Part shown: positions 32,749-43,425 of the stretch, in pieces
Layout: each line of letters opens with the position of its first letter
Position numbering within the stretch: position 1 is the first letter of the stretch
DNA from: Arthrobacter sp. StoSoilA2
GTDB taxonomy: Bacteria > Actinomycetota > Actinomycetes > Actinomycetales > Micrococcaceae
Direction of reading: 5' to 3'
Assembly (NCBI RefSeq): GCF_019977195.1
Contig: NZ_AP024643.1
Span: forward strand, 1,860,001-1,924,000
DNA length: 64,000 nucleotides
Notes under the pieces: model-generated
What the model was told of the DNA's origin: nothing
Seen by the model: the letters and a program-made list of their open reading frames with translations, nothing else
Database searches by the model: none
Translations under genes and position numbers: made by a program

Positions 32749-34386
32749 GTGTCAGAGCACAAAGAGGCCGCTTTCCATGCCGAGACGCCGGAGACCGGCA
32801 CATCCGGCTTTCGTCCGGCGTCTGTGGCTGCAGTGCCTTTGTCGACCATTGCAGAAGCCCTGGGAGTCGCCGTCCCGGCGGACGGCGGAACCAGGGGAGT
32901 GACGGGCATCTCGCTGAACTCCCGGGCCGTTGAACCCGGTGACCTTTACATGGCCCTGCCCGGCGCTTCGCGCCATGGTGCCGACTTCGTCCCCCAAGCG
33001 GTCGACGCCGGCGCGGTCGCCGTAGTCACGGACGACGCCGGGGCACGGCAGCTTGCCTTGGCAGGCGAGCAGCCCGTACCTGTCCTTATCGTCGAGGAGC
33101 CGCGCACCGTCGTCGGGCGTTTGGCTGCCCTGATCTACCGCAGCCAGCCGGACGACGGCGGGTTCCCGACACTGTTCGGAGTGACCGGGACCAACGGTAA
33201 AACGACCACAACGTACTTCATCAACTCCTTGCTCCGTGCCCTGGGTAAAACCCCGGGGCTCATCGGAACAATCGAAATCCTGGCCGGGGGAGATCCCATT
33301 CCGAGCTTGTTGACGACGCCGGAATCCACCGACGTCCATGCACTGCTTGCCTTGATGCGGGAACGTGGGCTGGAGGCGGCCTCCATGGAGGTGTCCTCCC
33401 ACGCCGTTGCTTATCACCGCGTGGATGGCGTGATGTTCGACGTCGCCGGGTTCACGAACCTCACCCAGGACCACCTGGACCTGCACGGCAGCATGGACGA
33501 GTATTTCCGCACCAAAGCTGAGCTGTTCACCCCGGGACGGGCACGCCAGGCAGTGGTGATGGTGGACGACGAATGGGGCCGCAACCTGGCGCGAACAGCG
33601 GACATTCCGGTAACCACACTCACTGCCACGACGGGAGGCAGCCCTGCCGATTGGTCCGTTGCCTCAACCACGGCCCGTGGACTCGGCACCGATTTTGAAC
33701 TGCGGCACACGGACGGCCGTGTCCTGAGCGTACACACTGGCTTGCCGGGTGACTTCAACGTGGCGAACGCGGCCCTGGCCACGATCATGGTCCTTTCATC
33801 AGGCGTCGATGCAGAGACCCTCCAGGGCGCACTCGACGCCCACGATCCCTTTACCGTGGCCGTTCCCGGACGAATGCAGCTCATCTCCACCGCGCCGGCC
33901 TCCGTGGTGGACTTTGCCCACAACCCGGATGCCCTGGCCCGCGCGCTTCAGGCTGTGCGGTCCCGCGAAGAAGGCTCCCGTGTGATCGTGGTGTTCGGGG
34001 CTACCGGGCAACGGGACCAAAGCAAGCGTCCTACGATGGGCGCCATCGCCGCACGCTTGGCAGACATTGTCATCGTCAGCGACGACGACCCCCACGACGA
34101 GGATGCAGCAGCTATCCGTTCAGAGGTGCTGGCAGGTGCCTATGCTGCCCGTGAGGCCGGCAACCTGACCAGTGAAATCATCGAAACCTCGCCGCGGGAT
34201 GCCGCCATCAGACGTGCAGTGGAGTTGGCCACCCCGAAGGACACCATCCTCATCGCAGGTCGCGGCCACGAGGTATGGCAAGAGGTCAAGGGAGTCAACC
34301 TCGCCCTTGACGACAGAGTGGAATTGCGGGCCGCCTTGACATCCAGGGGATTCAGCGTTTCAACGGACCAGCGGATAGAGTCCTAA
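32749..34386 (+). CDS. murE: UDP-MurNAc-L-Ala-D-Glu ligase MurE, probably lysine-adding
   Basis: MurE adds the third amino acid to the peptidoglycan stem peptide. The 545-residue protein has the ATP loop [13 protein letters not shown], substrate motifs LTTPESTDVHALL and SMEVSSHAVAYHRVDG, and YFRTKAELF with the carbamylated-lysine region. The specificity loop reads SDDDPHDED where diaminopimelate-adding enzymes have DNPR. Loss of that Arg argues against diaminopimelate and fits the L-lysine peptidoglycan typical of Arthrobacter. GTG start with GGAGAA upstream. It lies 104 bp after ftsI and 6 bp before murF. Confidence 0.95.
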   Translation: MSEHKEAAFHAETPETGTSGFRPASVAAVPLSTIAEALGVAVPADGGTRGVTGISLNSRAVEPGDLYMALPGASRHGADFVPQAVDAGAVAVVTDDAGARQLALAGEQPVPVLIVEEPRTVVGRLAALIYRSQPDDGGFPTLFGVTGTNGKTTTTYFINSLLRALGKTPGLIGTIEILAGGDPIPSLLTTPESTDVHALLALMRERGLEAASMEVSSHAVAYHRVDGVMFDVAGFTNLTQDHLDLHGSMDEYFRTKAELFTPGRARQAVVMVDDEWGRNLARTADIPVTTLTATTGGSPADWSVASTTARGLGTDFELRHTDGRVLSVHTGLPGDFNVANAALATIMVLSSGVDAETLQGALDAHDPFTVAVPGRMQLISTAPASVVDFAHNPDALARALQAVRSREEGSRVIVVFGATGQRDQSKRPTMGAIAARLADIVIVSDDDPHDEDAAAIRSEVLAGAYAAREAGNLTSEIIETSPRDAAIRRAVELATPKDTILIAGRGHEVWQEVKGVNLALDDRVELRAALTSRGFSVSTDQRIES

Positions 34387-34392
34387 ACCGAG

Positions 34393-35883
34393 ATGATTGC
34401 ACTTACTGCGGCGGAGATCGCCCACATCACCCATGGCCGTTTAACCGGAGACGGGGACATCGCGCCCACTTCCGTCGTCACTGATTCCCGGGAAGCTACA
34501 CCTGGTTCGCTCTACGTGGCGAAGCCCGGCGAACACGCGGACGGTCATGACTTCGTCGACGCTGCCTTCGAGCGGGGTGCCGTCCTGGTGCTGGCCGAAC
34601 GCGAGGTCACCGATGTCGACGGCAAGCCGTATCCCGCCGTCGTCGTCGATGACGCCGTGCTCGCCATGGGAGCCCTTGCTGCCGAAGCAATCCGCCGCAT
34701 CCGCTCCGCCAGGGAACAGCGCGGCGAGGAATTTACGGTCATCGGCATTACCGGGTCCGCCGGCAAAACCACCACCAAGGACTTACTCGCCGGCGTGTTG
34801 TCCCAAGCCGGGCCCACGGTGGCTCCGCGCGGCTCATACAACGGTGAGGTCGGCGTCCCGTTGACGGTCTTTGCTGCCGATACGGACACTCGCTTCCTCG
34901 TCATTGAGATGGGAGCCACCGGCATCGGGCACATCAAGTACCTCGCTGGGATGGTGCAGCCCGATATTGGTGTGGTGCTGGTGGTCGGCACCGCGCACGC
35001 CGGGGAATTCGGCGGTGTGGAAAACATCGCCACGGCCAAGGGCGAACTCGTTGAAGGGCTCAGTGAGCACGGTACGGCTGTCCTGAACCTGGACGATGGC
35101 CGGGTTTCCGCCATGAAGAGCCGCACCACGGCGAAAGTCCTGGGCTTTAGCGCCTCTCCAGCGACGAACGAAGACGTGGAAGCGCGCAACGTTGTGGTCA
35201 ACGCAGAGGGCCACCCCGAGTTTGATCTTGTACTGCCCGACGGCGGCCCTTCCGTTCGCGTCCGCAGCCGCCTGATCGGCGGCCATCACGTGACGAACCT
35301 GCTGGCTGCCGCTGCTGCGGCATTTGCCGCGGGCATCCCGGCGGCCGACATTGCTTCCTCGCTTAGTTCCCAGTCCGCCGCCAGCCGCTGGCGCATGGAA
35401 CGAACCGAACGCCCTGACGGTGTCACCATCATCAACGACGCATACAACGCCAATCCTGAGTCGATGCGGGCAGCACTGCGCACACTCGCTGATCTTGGAC
35501 AGGGCAGACGGACCTGGGCCGTGCTTGGGGCCATGCTGGAGCTGGGCGAGGATTCCATCCGCGAGCACACCGCCGTGGGAACACAGGTGGTGCGCTTGAA
35601 CATCTCCAGGCTCGTGGTGGTGGGACGCGAAGCGCGGGCCCTTTACATATCGGCTATCCAGGAAGGTTCGTGGGGGGACGAATGTTCGTTCACGGAGACT
35701 GCCGAAGAAGCTTACGAACTCCTGCAACGGGAGCTGCAACCCGGGGACCTGGTTTTGTTCAAGTCCTCCAATGGGGTGGGGCTGAGGCATTTGGGTGATC
35801 GGATAGCATTACCCCCACGGGCCGAGTCCACCGGGGAAAGCGCGGCTGAAGATGCCGCAAGCGAAGGGAACGAGCTGCTGTGA
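34393..35883 (+). CDS. murF: UDP-MurNAc-tripeptide-D-Ala-D-Ala ligase
   Basis: MurF adds D-Ala-D-Ala to complete the UDP-MurNAc pentapeptide in the cytoplasm. The 496-residue protein carries [15 protein letters not shown], the ATP loop [26 protein letters not shown], the tight MurF motif [16 protein letters not shown], and [15 protein letters not shown]. Length is slightly above the common 450-470 because of a polar tail. Starts ATG 6 bp after murE; its stop overlaps the mraY GTG by 3 nt, so the three are coupled. Confidence 0.96.
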   Translation: MIALTAAEIAHITHGRLTGDGDIAPTSVVTDSREATPGSLYVAKPGEHADGHDFVDAAFERGAVLVLAEREVTDVDGKPYPAVVVDDAVLAMGALAAEAIRRIRSAREQRGEEFTVIGITGSAGKTTTKDLLAGVLSQAGPTVAPRGSYNGEVGVPLTVFAADTDTRFLVIEMGATGIGHIKYLAGMVQPDIGVVLVVGTAHAGEFGGVENIATAKGELVEGLSEHGTAVLNLDDGRVSAMKSRTTAKVLGFSASPATNEDVEARNVVVNAEGHPEFDLVLPDGGPSVRVRSRLIGGHHVTNLLAAAAAAFAAGIPAADIASSLSSQSAASRWRMERTERPDGVTIINDAYNANPESMRAALRTLADLGQGRRTWAVLGAMLELGEDSIREHTAVGTQVVRLNISRLVVVGREARALYISAIQEGSWGDECSFTETAEEAYELLQRELQPGDLVLFKSSNGVGLRHLGDRIALPPRAESTGESAAEDAASEGNELL

Positions 35884-36989
35884 TTGCACTTTTGATCGGC
35901 GCCGGCGTCGCCCTTCTGGTGGCCCTGATAGGGACGCCCCTGTTCATCAGATTCCTGGTGGCAAAGAGCTATGGCCAGTTCATCCGCGACGACGGCCCAA
36001 CCTCGCACCACACCAAGCGAGGCACGCCCACCATGGGCGGGACCGTGGTTGTTGCGGCGGTCCTGATCAGCTACTTCGTGACCCACTTGATCATGTGGAT
36101 GATGAATCCACGGTCCGAGGGGCCCTCCGCGTCCGGGCTGCTTCTGCTGTTCCTGATGGTAGGAATGGGCTTCGTTGGGTTCCTGGATGACTACATCAAA
36201 ATTTCCAACAAGCGCAGTTTGGGCCTGAACGCCCGTGCCAAGCTGATCCTGCAAGCCGCCGTTGGCATCATTTTTGCCGTTCTCGTGCTGCAGTTTCCCA
36301 ACGAGGACGGACTCCGTCCGGCTTCCACGCAAATTTCCCTCGTCCGTGACATCCCCTGGCTGGATCTCGCCTTTGGCGGGACCATCCTGGGCGCAATTCT
36401 CTTTGTCATTTGGTCCAACCTCATTATCACTGCGGCTACGAATGGCGTGAACCTGACAGACGGCCTGGATGGCCTCGCGTCGGGAGCATCCATCATGGTG
36501 TTCGGCGCCTACACGATCATGGGGATCTGGCAGAACAACCAGGCCTGTGGTTCGCCCCGTGAGGCGGGCAGCGGTTGTTACCAAGTACGCGACCCCATGG
36601 ACCTGGCGCTCCTGGCGGCAATCCTGAGCGCCGCTTTGGTGGGCTTCCTCTGGTGGAACACATCACCGGCCAAGATCTTCATGGGTGACACTGGTTCCCT
36701 GGCAATCGGAGGCGCTGTTGCCGCCTTCGCAATCCTCTCCCGCACAGAACTTTTGCTGGCCTTCATCGGTGGTTTGTTCGTCCTGATCACCCTTTCCGTC
36801 ATCATCCAGGTTGGCTTCTTCAAGCTGTCGGGTGGTAAACGCGTCTTCAAGATGGCCCCACTGCAACATCACTTCGAACTGAAGGGTTGGGCAGAGGTCA
36901 CGGTTGTTGTCCGCTTCTGGATTCTTGCCGGGCTCTTCGTGGCCGCAGGCCTTGGAATCTTCTACGCTGAATGGGTGGTGCTGCTGTGA
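35880..36989 (+). CDS. mraY: Phospho-N-acetylmuramoyl-pentapeptide transferase
   Basis: MraY moves phospho-MurNAc-pentapeptide from UDP to undecaprenyl phosphate, forming lipid I. The 369-residue protein has about ten transmembrane helices and the family motifs [18 protein letters not shown], the aspartate pair [31 protein letters not shown], and the histidine cluster [11 protein letters not shown]. The GTG start overlaps the murF stop; the stop overlaps the murD start. Normal length. Confidence 0.97.
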   Translation: MIALLIGAGVALLVALIGTPLFIRFLVAKSYGQFIRDDGPTSHHTKRGTPTMGGTVVVAAVLISYFVTHLIMWMMNPRSEGPSASGLLLLFLMVGMGFVGFLDDYIKISNKRSLGLNARAKLILQAAVGIIFAVLVLQFPNEDGLRPASTQISLVRDIPWLDLAFGGTILGAILFVIWSNLIITAATNGVNLTDGLDGLASGASIMVFGAYTIMGIWQNNQACGSPREAGSGCYQVRDPMDLALLAAILSAALVGFLWWNTSPAKIFMGDTGSLAIGGAVAAFAILSRTELLLAFIGGLFVLITLSVIIQVGFFKLSGGKRVFKMAPLQHHFELKGWAEVTVVVRFWILAGLFVAAGLGIFYAEWVVLL

Positions 36990-38560
36990 ACGCAAACCAG
37001 GAGAGCTCGCAGTCGGCCAACGACCGCCTCAAGGATCTCACCAGCTGGGATGCTGATTGGCGTGGCTTGCGGGTGGTGGTGACAGGAATCGGCGTGTCCG
37101 GCTTTGCTGCTGCAGATACCCTCATCGAACTTGGCGCAAAAGTTGTGGTGGTGGATGCCTCGACCACGGCGAAAGCAGAGGCGCAGGCCGACACCCTGAA
37201 AATCGTGGGTGCGGTGGATGTACTGCTGGGCGAAGAGGCCGTCAAGGTCCTTCCCCTCATCGACGGCAACAAGCCGGAGCTCATTGTGACCTCGCCGGGA
37301 TGGCGCCCGGACCAAGCCCTGCTGGCCGCCGCGAAACGCAAGCATATTCCCGTGTGGGGCGACGTCGAATTGGCGTGGCGCGTCCGCGAACGGGCTGGCC
37401 GGAAGACCGCTGATTGGCTCACCATCACCGGCACCAACGGCAAGACCACCACGGTTGGGATGACAGAGTCCATGCTGCAGGCGGCCGGACTCAAAGCCAT
37501 TGCGGTGGGCAACGTAGGCACGCCCATCCTTGACGCGCTCAGGGATCCGGTGGAGTACGACGCTTTTGCGGTGGAACTCTCAAGCTTCCAGTTGCATTGG
37601 AGCCATTCGCTGTCACCGGTGGCCAGCGTATGCCTGAACGTCGCCGAAGACCACGTGGACTGGCATGGCTCCTATGCGTCGTACCTTGCAGACAAAGCGA
37701 AGGTCTACGAGAACACGCAGAAGGCTGCCATCTACAACGCCGATCAAATTGAAACCGAGCGCATGGTGGAGAACGCGGACGTCGTGGAAGGCTGCCGCGC
37801 GGTCGGATTCACCACGGACACGCCTGGCATCAGCATGCTGGGCGTCGTGAATGGATTGTTGGTTGACCGCGCGTTTATCGAAGAGCGGAAAAACTCAGCC
37901 GCCGAACTCGCGTCCATCTCCGATCTTGGGCCAGTGGCACCGCGCCATATGGTGGCCAATGCCCTGGCCGCAGCTGCCCTCGTCCGTGCTTACGGGGTTG
38001 AGCCTGCCGCCGTGAAGCAAGGCTTGGTCAACTATCTGCCCGGTGCACACCGTATCCAGCTCGTAGCCAAACACGACGCCGTGCTGTGGATCAATGATTC
38101 AAAGGCCACCAACCCACACGCTGCCTCGGCCGCTCTTTCGGCTTTCCACAATGTGGTGTGGATCGCAGGGGGACTCTCCAAGGGCGTCAATTACGATGAC
38201 CTCGTCAAGGAGCACGCTCCCCGTTTGAAGTCGGTTGTGCTCATCGGCACTGACACGGAGGCCTTGGAAGCGTCGCTCCAGCGACACGCACCGGATGTCC
38301 CCGTGATAGCCCAGCCCAAGGGCGACACTGAAAGTGTGCAGACCGCAGACGGTAACGCCTCCTCGCCGATTTTTGGTGAGACCATCATGGCCCAGGCTGT
38401 GAGGGCAGCGGCCAGCGTGGCGGAGCCAGGTGACACCGTGCTCATGGCTCCGGCGGCTGCATCCATGGATCAGTTCTCTTCCTACGCTCACCGTGGCGAC
38501 GCTTTCGTCCAGGCAGTACGCGAGCTCGTGGAAGGGCAGGCAAAGACCACCGAGGAGTAA
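36986..38560 (+). CDS. murD: UDP-MurNAc-L-Ala:D-Glu ligase
   Basis: MurD adds D-glutamate to UDP-MurNAc-L-alanine. The 524-residue product has an N-terminal Rossmann-like segment ([21 protein letters not shown]), the ATP loop [13 protein letters not shown], the substrate motif [21 protein letters not shown], and the C-terminal [17 protein letters not shown] 36986 is chosen because it overlaps the mraY stop as GTGA, the coupling seen throughout this cluster; the frame opens five codons earlier. It lies 2 bp before ftsW. Confidence 0.95.
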   Translation: MNANQESSQSANDRLKDLTSWDADWRGLRVVVTGIGVSGFAAADTLIELGAKVVVVDASTTAKAEAQADTLKIVGAVDVLLGEEAVKVLPLIDGNKPELIVTSPGWRPDQALLAAAKRKHIPVWGDVELAWRVRERAGRKTADWLTITGTNGKTTTVGMTESMLQAAGLKAIAVGNVGTPILDALRDPVEYDAFAVELSSFQLHWSHSLSPVASVCLNVAEDHVDWHGSYASYLADKAKVYENTQKAAIYNADQIETERMVENADVVEGCRAVGFTTDTPGISMLGVVNGLLVDRAFIEERKNSAAELASISDLGPVAPRHMVANALAAAALVRAYGVEPAAVKQGLVNYLPGAHRIQLVAKHDAVLWINDSKATNPHAASAALSAFHNVVWIAGGLSKGVNYDDLVKEHAPRLKSVVLIGTDTEALEASLQRHAPDVPVIAQPKGDTESVQTADGNASSPIFGETIMAQAVRAAASVAEPGDTVLMAPAAASMDQFSSYAHRGDAFVQAVRELVEGQAKTTEE

Positions 38561-38562
38561 CA

Positions 38563-39864
38563 ATGGTCAGCACGCCCACCCGCAGCCGCGGCAAGGTTTC
38601 CGGGGATGTCGGAGCCCAGGCTCCGTCGGCTGCCCGCAGGAAGCCCGCCCGGCTTCGGGGCCACGTTCGCTCCTTCTGGGAAGGCCTGGAGGGCAAGAGC
38701 AAAGCTCCCAACAGCTCCACGTATTACCTCATTCTTGGATGCGCCCTGGCCCTGACCGCCATCGGTGTGATGATGGTGCTCTCCGCATCCAGTGTGGAAG
38801 CGATCTCCGAAGGCAAGTCGCCCTACGCCGATGCATTGAAGCAGGCGATGTTTGGCGTCGTCGGACTGGTGGCGATGTACCTGATCTCGCGGACCAACGT
38901 CAGCTGGATGAAAAGGCTGTCGTGGTGGGGCCTCGGTGCCGTTGTGGTCCTGCTGATACTTGTCCAGGTTTTCGGTCGCAGCACCCTGGGCAACCAGAAC
39001 TGGATCGACATCGGCGGCATCAGCATCCAGCCCTCGGAAGTTTCGAAGCTGGTCCTTTGCGTTTGGATCGCTGCGGTCCTGGCACGCAAGGAGAAATACC
39101 TGCACCGCTGGATGCACGTGATCATACCGGTGGTCCCAGGGGCCGGCCTGGTCCTTGGGCTGATCCTCGTGGGCAATGACCTGGGCACCGCGATCGTTGT
39201 CATGGCCATCGTCGCCGCAGGGTTGTACTTTGCCGGGGTTCCCACAAAGATGCTGGCAATTGCCGGCGTCGCCGGAGCCATTGGTGCTACAGCCATGACA
39301 ATCATCAGTCCCAACCGGATCTGCCGGGTGACGGCCTGGCTGGGCATGGCAGGGGATTCCTGCACCGCAGATTCCGACTTCACCTACCAGTCCACCAATG
39401 GCATGTACGGATTGGCCCAGGGCAGTTGGACCGGACTTGGGCTGGGGCAGAGCCGGCAAAAGTACAACTGGCTTCCAGAGGCCCACAATGACTTCATCTT
39501 TGCCATCATTGGCGAGGAACTGGGCCTGGTGGGCACCTTGGTGGTCCTGGTGTTGTTCGCCATCCTCGGCATCGCCATTTTCCGTGTCGTTGTACGGCAG
39601 ACCGATCCGTTCCAGCGCACGCTCGCCGGTGGCATCATGGTGTGGCTCCTGGGACAGGCAAGCATGAACATGGCAGTGGTGACGCAGCTGCTTCCGGTGA
39701 TCGGTGTTCCGCTGCCTTTCATTTCTGCAGGTGGCTCGGCCTTGGTGATGTCGCTGTGCGGCGTGGGCGTAGTGTTGTCCTTGGCCCGCGGACAGTTGCC
39801 ACCACAACAGCGTCCCCGGCTCTTGCCGCGTCGTTTGTCCAAGACCGCACGAAAGCGTAAATAG
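38563..39864 (+). CDS. ftsW: Septal peptidoglycan glycosyltransferase FtsW
   Basis: FtsW is the SEDS-family polymerase that works with FtsI to make septal glycan from lipid II. The 433-residue protein has a charged N-terminal tail of about 55 residues, then about ten transmembrane helices. SEDS motifs are NQNWIDIGGISIQPSEVSKL, LVGNDLGTAIVV, YGLAQGSWTGLGLGQSRQK, LPEAHNDFIFAIIGEELGL with the catalytic-site aspartate, and IGVPLPFISAGGSALV. ATG 38563 follows GAGGAG. The C-terminal tail is basic. Confidence 0.96.
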   Translation: MVSTPTRSRGKVSGDVGAQAPSAARRKPARLRGHVRSFWEGLEGKSKAPNSSTYYLILGCALALTAIGVMMVLSASSVEAISEGKSPYADALKQAMFGVVGLVAMYLISRTNVSWMKRLSWWGLGAVVVLLILVQVFGRSTLGNQNWIDIGGISIQPSEVSKLVLCVWIAAVLARKEKYLHRWMHVIIPVVPGAGLVLGLILVGNDLGTAIVVMAIVAAGLYFAGVPTKMLAIAGVAGAIGATAMTIISPNRICRVTAWLGMAGDSCTADSDFTYQSTNGMYGLAQGSWTGLGLGQSRQKYNWLPEAHNDFIFAIIGEELGLVGTLVVLVLFAILGIAIFRVVVRQTDPFQRTLAGGIMVWLLGQASMNMAVVTQLLPVIGVPLPFISAGGSALVMSLCGVGVVLSLARGQLPPQQRPRLLPRRLSKTARKRK

Positions 39865-39870
39865 CACTTC

Positions 39871-40989
39871 ATGACTTCAGATTCCTCCCACGCGTCCAAG
39901 CCTTTGTCCGTCGTGCTTGCAGGCGGTGGTACGGCTGGCCATGTCAGTCCGTTGCTGGCCATCGCGGACGCAATCAAGGAAAAGCGTCCGGAAGCTGCCA
40001 TCCTGGCTGTGGGCACGCCGTCGGGCCTGGAAACCAGGCTTGTCCCAGCGGCCGGGTACAAGCTCGCCACGATTGACCGGGTCCCGTTGCCACGAAAACC
40101 GTCCCTGGATCTCCTGAAGCTTCCGGGACGGTTGCGGGGAGCCGTCAAGCAAGCGGAACGAATCCTCCATGAGGCCCAGGCAGATGTCCTGGTGGGCGTG
40201 GGCGGCTACGTTTGCACTCCCATGTATCTGGCAGCCCGCAGGCGCGGTACGCCCATCGTGATCCATGAGGCCAACATGAAGGCTGGGCTCGCAAATCGCG
40301 TAGGTGCACGGTTCAGCCGCCATGTTGCCGTGGCGTTTGCCGGTACGCGCCTTCGCGGCGCCCGCCATGTGGGCATGCCCATGAGCCGGGCAATCTCGGG
40401 ACTGGACCGCTCCGGGGCCGCGCCTGGTGCCAAGGCTTCGCTGGGCCTCAATCCGGACCGTCCTGCCCTGATCGTGACTGGTGGGTCCTCCGGAGCCCTG
40501 AGCATCAACCGTGCTGTGGCTGCCGCCCTGCCCGAGCTGGCAGCTGCGGGGATCCAAACACTGCACATCACCGGTGCCGGCAAGGCAGTCCTGGATAACG
40601 ACGGCGGAACCCTCGCCGCCGATGGGTACCGGCAGGTGGAGTACGTGGACGGAATGGAGGATGTCTACGCTGCTGCCGACATCCTGCTCGCCCGTGCCGG
40701 AGCCGCAACGGTCAGCGAAGTGGCAGCAGTAGGGGTTCCTGCGGTGTTCGTGCCCCTGCCCATCGGCAATGGTGAGCAAGCGCTTAATGCAGCCGCGCTG
40801 GTGGAGGCCGGCGGAGCGCTGATGGTCCAGGACAAAGATTTCACCCCGGAATGGCTCAAAGAAGAGCTCATTCCGCTCGTATCGGATCGCGGGAGGCTGG
40901 ACGAAATGGCCCGCAGGTCCGAGGCCCTTGGCATCAGAAACGCCGATCAGCGCATGGCTGATCTTGTCTTGGAAGCGGTATCCGCATGA
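39871..40989 (+). CDS. murG: Lipid II synthase (undecaprenyl N-acetylglucosaminyltransferase)
   Basis: MurG transfers GlcNAc from UDP-GlcNAc to lipid I on the inner membrane face, completing lipid II. The 372-residue GT-B protein has the N-terminal glycine loop [44 protein letters not shown], the C-terminal donor loop [15 protein letters not shown], and [25 protein letters not shown]. Starts 6 bp after ftsW; its TGA overlaps the murC ATG by 4 nt. Confidence 0.96.
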   Translation: MTSDSSHASKPLSVVLAGGGTAGHVSPLLAIADAIKEKRPEAAILAVGTPSGLETRLVPAAGYKLATIDRVPLPRKPSLDLLKLPGRLRGAVKQAERILHEAQADVLVGVGGYVCTPMYLAARRRGTPIVIHEANMKAGLANRVGARFSRHVAVAFAGTRLRGARHVGMPMSRAISGLDRSGAAPGAKASLGLNPDRPALIVTGGSSGALSINRAVAAALPELAAAGIQTLHITGAGKAVLDNDGGTLAADGYRQVEYVDGMEDVYAAADILLARAGAATVSEVAAVGVPAVFVPLPIGNGEQALNAAALVEAGGALMVQDKDFTPEWLKEELIPLVSDRGRLDEMARRSEALGIRNADQRMADLVLEAVSA

Positions 40990-42356
40990 CGCACGCGATT
41001 GCACCACTTGAGTCCCTTGGACGAGTACACTTCATCGGCATCGGCGGGGTGGGAATGTCTGCCATCGCCCGGATCATGGTGGCCCGCGGTGTTCCTGTGA
41101 GTGGTACTGACGCCAAGGACCTTCCGGTCATGCATGACCTGGCTGCAGCAGGTGCCCGCATAGCAGTGGGATACGACTCCGGCAATCTGGGTGATGCCCA
41201 GACTGTTGTTGCCGGCTCCGCAATCCGTGCTGACAATCCTGAGTTGTCGGCGGCCCGCGAGGCCGGATTGCCCGTGCTGCATCGTTCCGAGGCATTGGCT
41301 GCGACCATGGGCGGCCACAGGGTTGTTACCATCGCCGGCACCCACGGCAAGTCGACCACCACGTCCATGGTTGCGGTCCTGCTCAAGGAAGCAGGATTGG
41401 ATCCGTCGTTTGCCATTGGCGCGAACGTCCCGGCGCTGGGGGTCAACGCGGCCCACGGTTCCTCGGACATTTTCGTGGCTGAAGCGGACGAGTCCGATGG
41501 CTCGTTCCTCAACTACCGTCCCCTCATCGCCGTCGTCACCAACGTGGAAGCCGACCACCTGGACCACTACGGAACCGCGGAAGCTGTTTTCGCCTCCTTC
41601 GATGACTTCGCAGCGCTCCTGCCGCCCCACGGAGTCCTCCTGGCATGTGCGGACGACCCCGGCGCCCGCGCGTTGGCGGAGCGGACAGCCGCCAAGGCAA
41701 CCACGCGTGTGCTGACGTACGGGACAAGCCACGACGCCGACATCCGGCTTGGCGATGGCGGTCCGGGTGATGTGTCGGTAGCGGTGGATGGAGCCAGCTA
41801 CACTTTGAACCTGCAGGTCCCCGGAAGGCACAACGCCCTGAACGCCGCAGCCGCATTCGCCGTCGCCTTGGAGCTTGGCGTAGCGCCAGAGACGGCAGCT
41901 ACGGCACTTGGACACTTCACCGGTGCGTCCCGGCGCTTTGAACTTAAGGGGCAGGGGAGGGGCGTGCGTGTGTACGACGACTACGCCCACCACCCAACTG
42001 AAGTGCGTGCAGCCCTGTCCGCAGCCCGCTCCGTGGCTGGCGGCAACAAAGTCCACGTTCTCTTCCAGCCGCATTTGTTTTCCCGGACCCGGGAATTCGC
42101 TGCGGAGTTTGCATCGGCGCTGGATGCTGCGGACACGGCGTTGGTCCTGGACATCTACCCTGCCCGTGAAGACCCCATCCCCGGTGTCACCAGTTCGCTG
42201 ATTGCTGACAGGCTCTCCCAGGGACGACTGGTCTCCGGCGACGAAGCTGTGGAAGCCATTGTGGCGGCCGCCTGTGAGGGTGACATAGTGCTGACCGTGG
42301 GAGCCGGAGATGTCACTACCTACGGCCCGGTGATTGTGGAGGCGTTGGGTGGCTAG
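40986..42356 (+). CDS. murC: UDP-MurNAc:L-Ala ligase
   Basis: MurC adds the first residue, L-alanine, to UDP-MurNAc. The 456-residue protein has the N-terminal [25 protein letters not shown], the ATP loop [38 protein letters not shown] and [11 protein letters not shown]. All expected catalytic motifs are present. ATG overlaps the murG stop by 4 nt and its stop overlaps the ftsQ start by 8 nt, so translation is coupled on both sides. Confidence 0.96.
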   Translation: MTHAIAPLESLGRVHFIGIGGVGMSAIARIMVARGVPVSGTDAKDLPVMHDLAAAGARIAVGYDSGNLGDAQTVVAGSAIRADNPELSAAREAGLPVLHRSEALAATMGGHRVVTIAGTHGKSTTTSMVAVLLKEAGLDPSFAIGANVPALGVNAAHGSSDIFVAEADESDGSFLNYRPLIAVVTNVEADHLDHYGTAEAVFASFDDFAALLPPHGVLLACADDPGARALAERTAAKATTRVLTYGTSHDADIRLGDGGPGDVSVAVDGASYTLNLQVPGRHNALNAAAAFAVALELGVAPETAATALGHFTGASRRFELKGQGRGVRVYDDYAHHPTEVRAALSAARSVAGGNKVHVLFQPHLFSRTREFAAEFASALDAADTALVLDIYPAREDPIPGVTSSLIADRLSQGRLVSGDEAVEAIVAAACEGDIVLTVGAGDVTTYGPVIVEALGG

Positions 42357-43209
42357 CACCCGCAAGCCAACCTTCAGGCCCGCGGCAGATTCCGGTCGGG
42401 AGAATAAGGGCCGTCCGGCGGGTGGTTCCCCGGAAAGCGTCATCAGCGCCCAGAGGTCAGTTGAGCCTTCTCCAAAAAACAGCCCGGACAATGTCATTGC
42501 TTTTCCCGAGCCGAAGGGCAAACGCAAGCGCCGGCTCCTGCTGTGGACTTTCGCCATCGTTACGGCTTTCGTCGCGGTGCTCATAACGGGTGCCATCTAT
42601 TCACCCGTGCTCGCGGTCCGGACCATCACGGTGGACGGAACCAAGCTGCTGACGCCTGAGGACGTGCAGAAGGCCTTGACAGCCGTGGAGGGCAAGCCGC
42701 TGCCGCAGGTGAGCGGGCAGGAAGTCAATGAGCTCCTGAAGCCCTTGGTCCAGGTACGTTCGGCAACTGTGGAGGCAAGGCCGCCGTCGGAATTGCTGGT
42801 GCACGTCAATGAGCGCGTACCGGTGGCCCTGTTGAAGCAGGGTGACACGTTTGTGATGGTGGATGTGGATGGTGTTCAGCTGGGAGCCACGCAGGATCAG
42901 TCTGCGGTGGCGCTGCCCCTGATCGACGCCGGTGCAGGTGCCACCAACACCGGGCTGTTTAAAGCGATTGCGGCTGTCCTGAACACTTTGCCGGCCGATG
43001 TGCTGGCCAGGATGTCCACGGCATCTGCTGCGTCGCCTGATGCCGTCCAGCTAAAACTGGTGGACGGAAAGACGGTAGTGTGGGGCAATGCCGAGGACAA
43101 GGAACTGAAGGCGAAGGCACTTGAGGCACTGCTGAAGATGCCGCCGGATCCCAAAGTCCCCGTGAACGTCTACGACGTCAGCGTGCCCCGGCATCCATTC
43201 ACCAAATAA
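42349..43209 (+). CDS. ftsQ: Cell division protein FtsQ
   Basis: FtsQ is a bitopic membrane protein that recruits FtsL and FtsB. The 286-residue product has a polar cytoplasmic N-terminus of about 60 residues, one transmembrane helix (LLLWTFAIVTAFVAVLITGAI shape), then the POTRA domain beginning VLAVRTITVDGTKLLTPEDVQKAL and a beta domain (RPPSELLVHVNERVPVALL). GTG 42349 overlaps murC by 8 nt and follows GGAGG. Normal length. It ends the coupled run; ftsZ follows after a 216-bp control region. Confidence 0.93.
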   Translation: MASTRKPTFRPAADSGRENKGRPAGGSPESVISAQRSVEPSPKNSPDNVIAFPEPKGKRKRRLLLWTFAIVTAFVAVLITGAIYSPVLAVRTITVDGTKLLTPEDVQKALTAVEGKPLPQVSGQEVNELLKPLVQVRSATVEARPPSELLVHVNERVPVALLKQGDTFVMVDVDGVQLGATQDQSAVALPLIDAGAGATNTGLFKAIAAVLNTLPADVLARMSTASAASPDAVQLKLVDGKTVVWGNAEDKELKAKALEALLKMPPDPKVPVNVYDVSVPRHPFTK

Positions 43210-43327
43210 AGAGCATTGAGCACGTAACCTGCGGGCCTCGGTGACCTTATTTCGCGACAATCAAGCGACACGCGCAAGCGGTCATTGCATGTGCGAAGCG
43301 GAGGAAATACCGTCGCAGTAGAGTTAC

Positions 43328-43364
43328 TTGACATAACTATAACCTTCAACTAGAGGGTTAAGGT
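43328..43364 (+). promoter_or_regulatory. ftsZ promoter region with MerR-type dyad
   Basis: A consensus -35 TTGACA (43328-43333) is followed by AACCTTC (43341-43347) and GAGGGTT (43353-43359), 7-bp arms with one mismatch and a 5-bp spacer. TATAAC (43338-43343) and TAAGGT (43359-43364) are candidate -10 elements. A dyad between -35 and -10 is typical of MerR activators. The motif matches 14 of 19 bases of the site at 7126-7144, so FtsR is the likely binder. Confidence 0.55.
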
Positions 43365-43425
43365 CCAAGGATTCAAGTTGGACTCGATCAGTTTCGCTAT
43401 AGGACACAAGCAAGGGGCACGAAAC

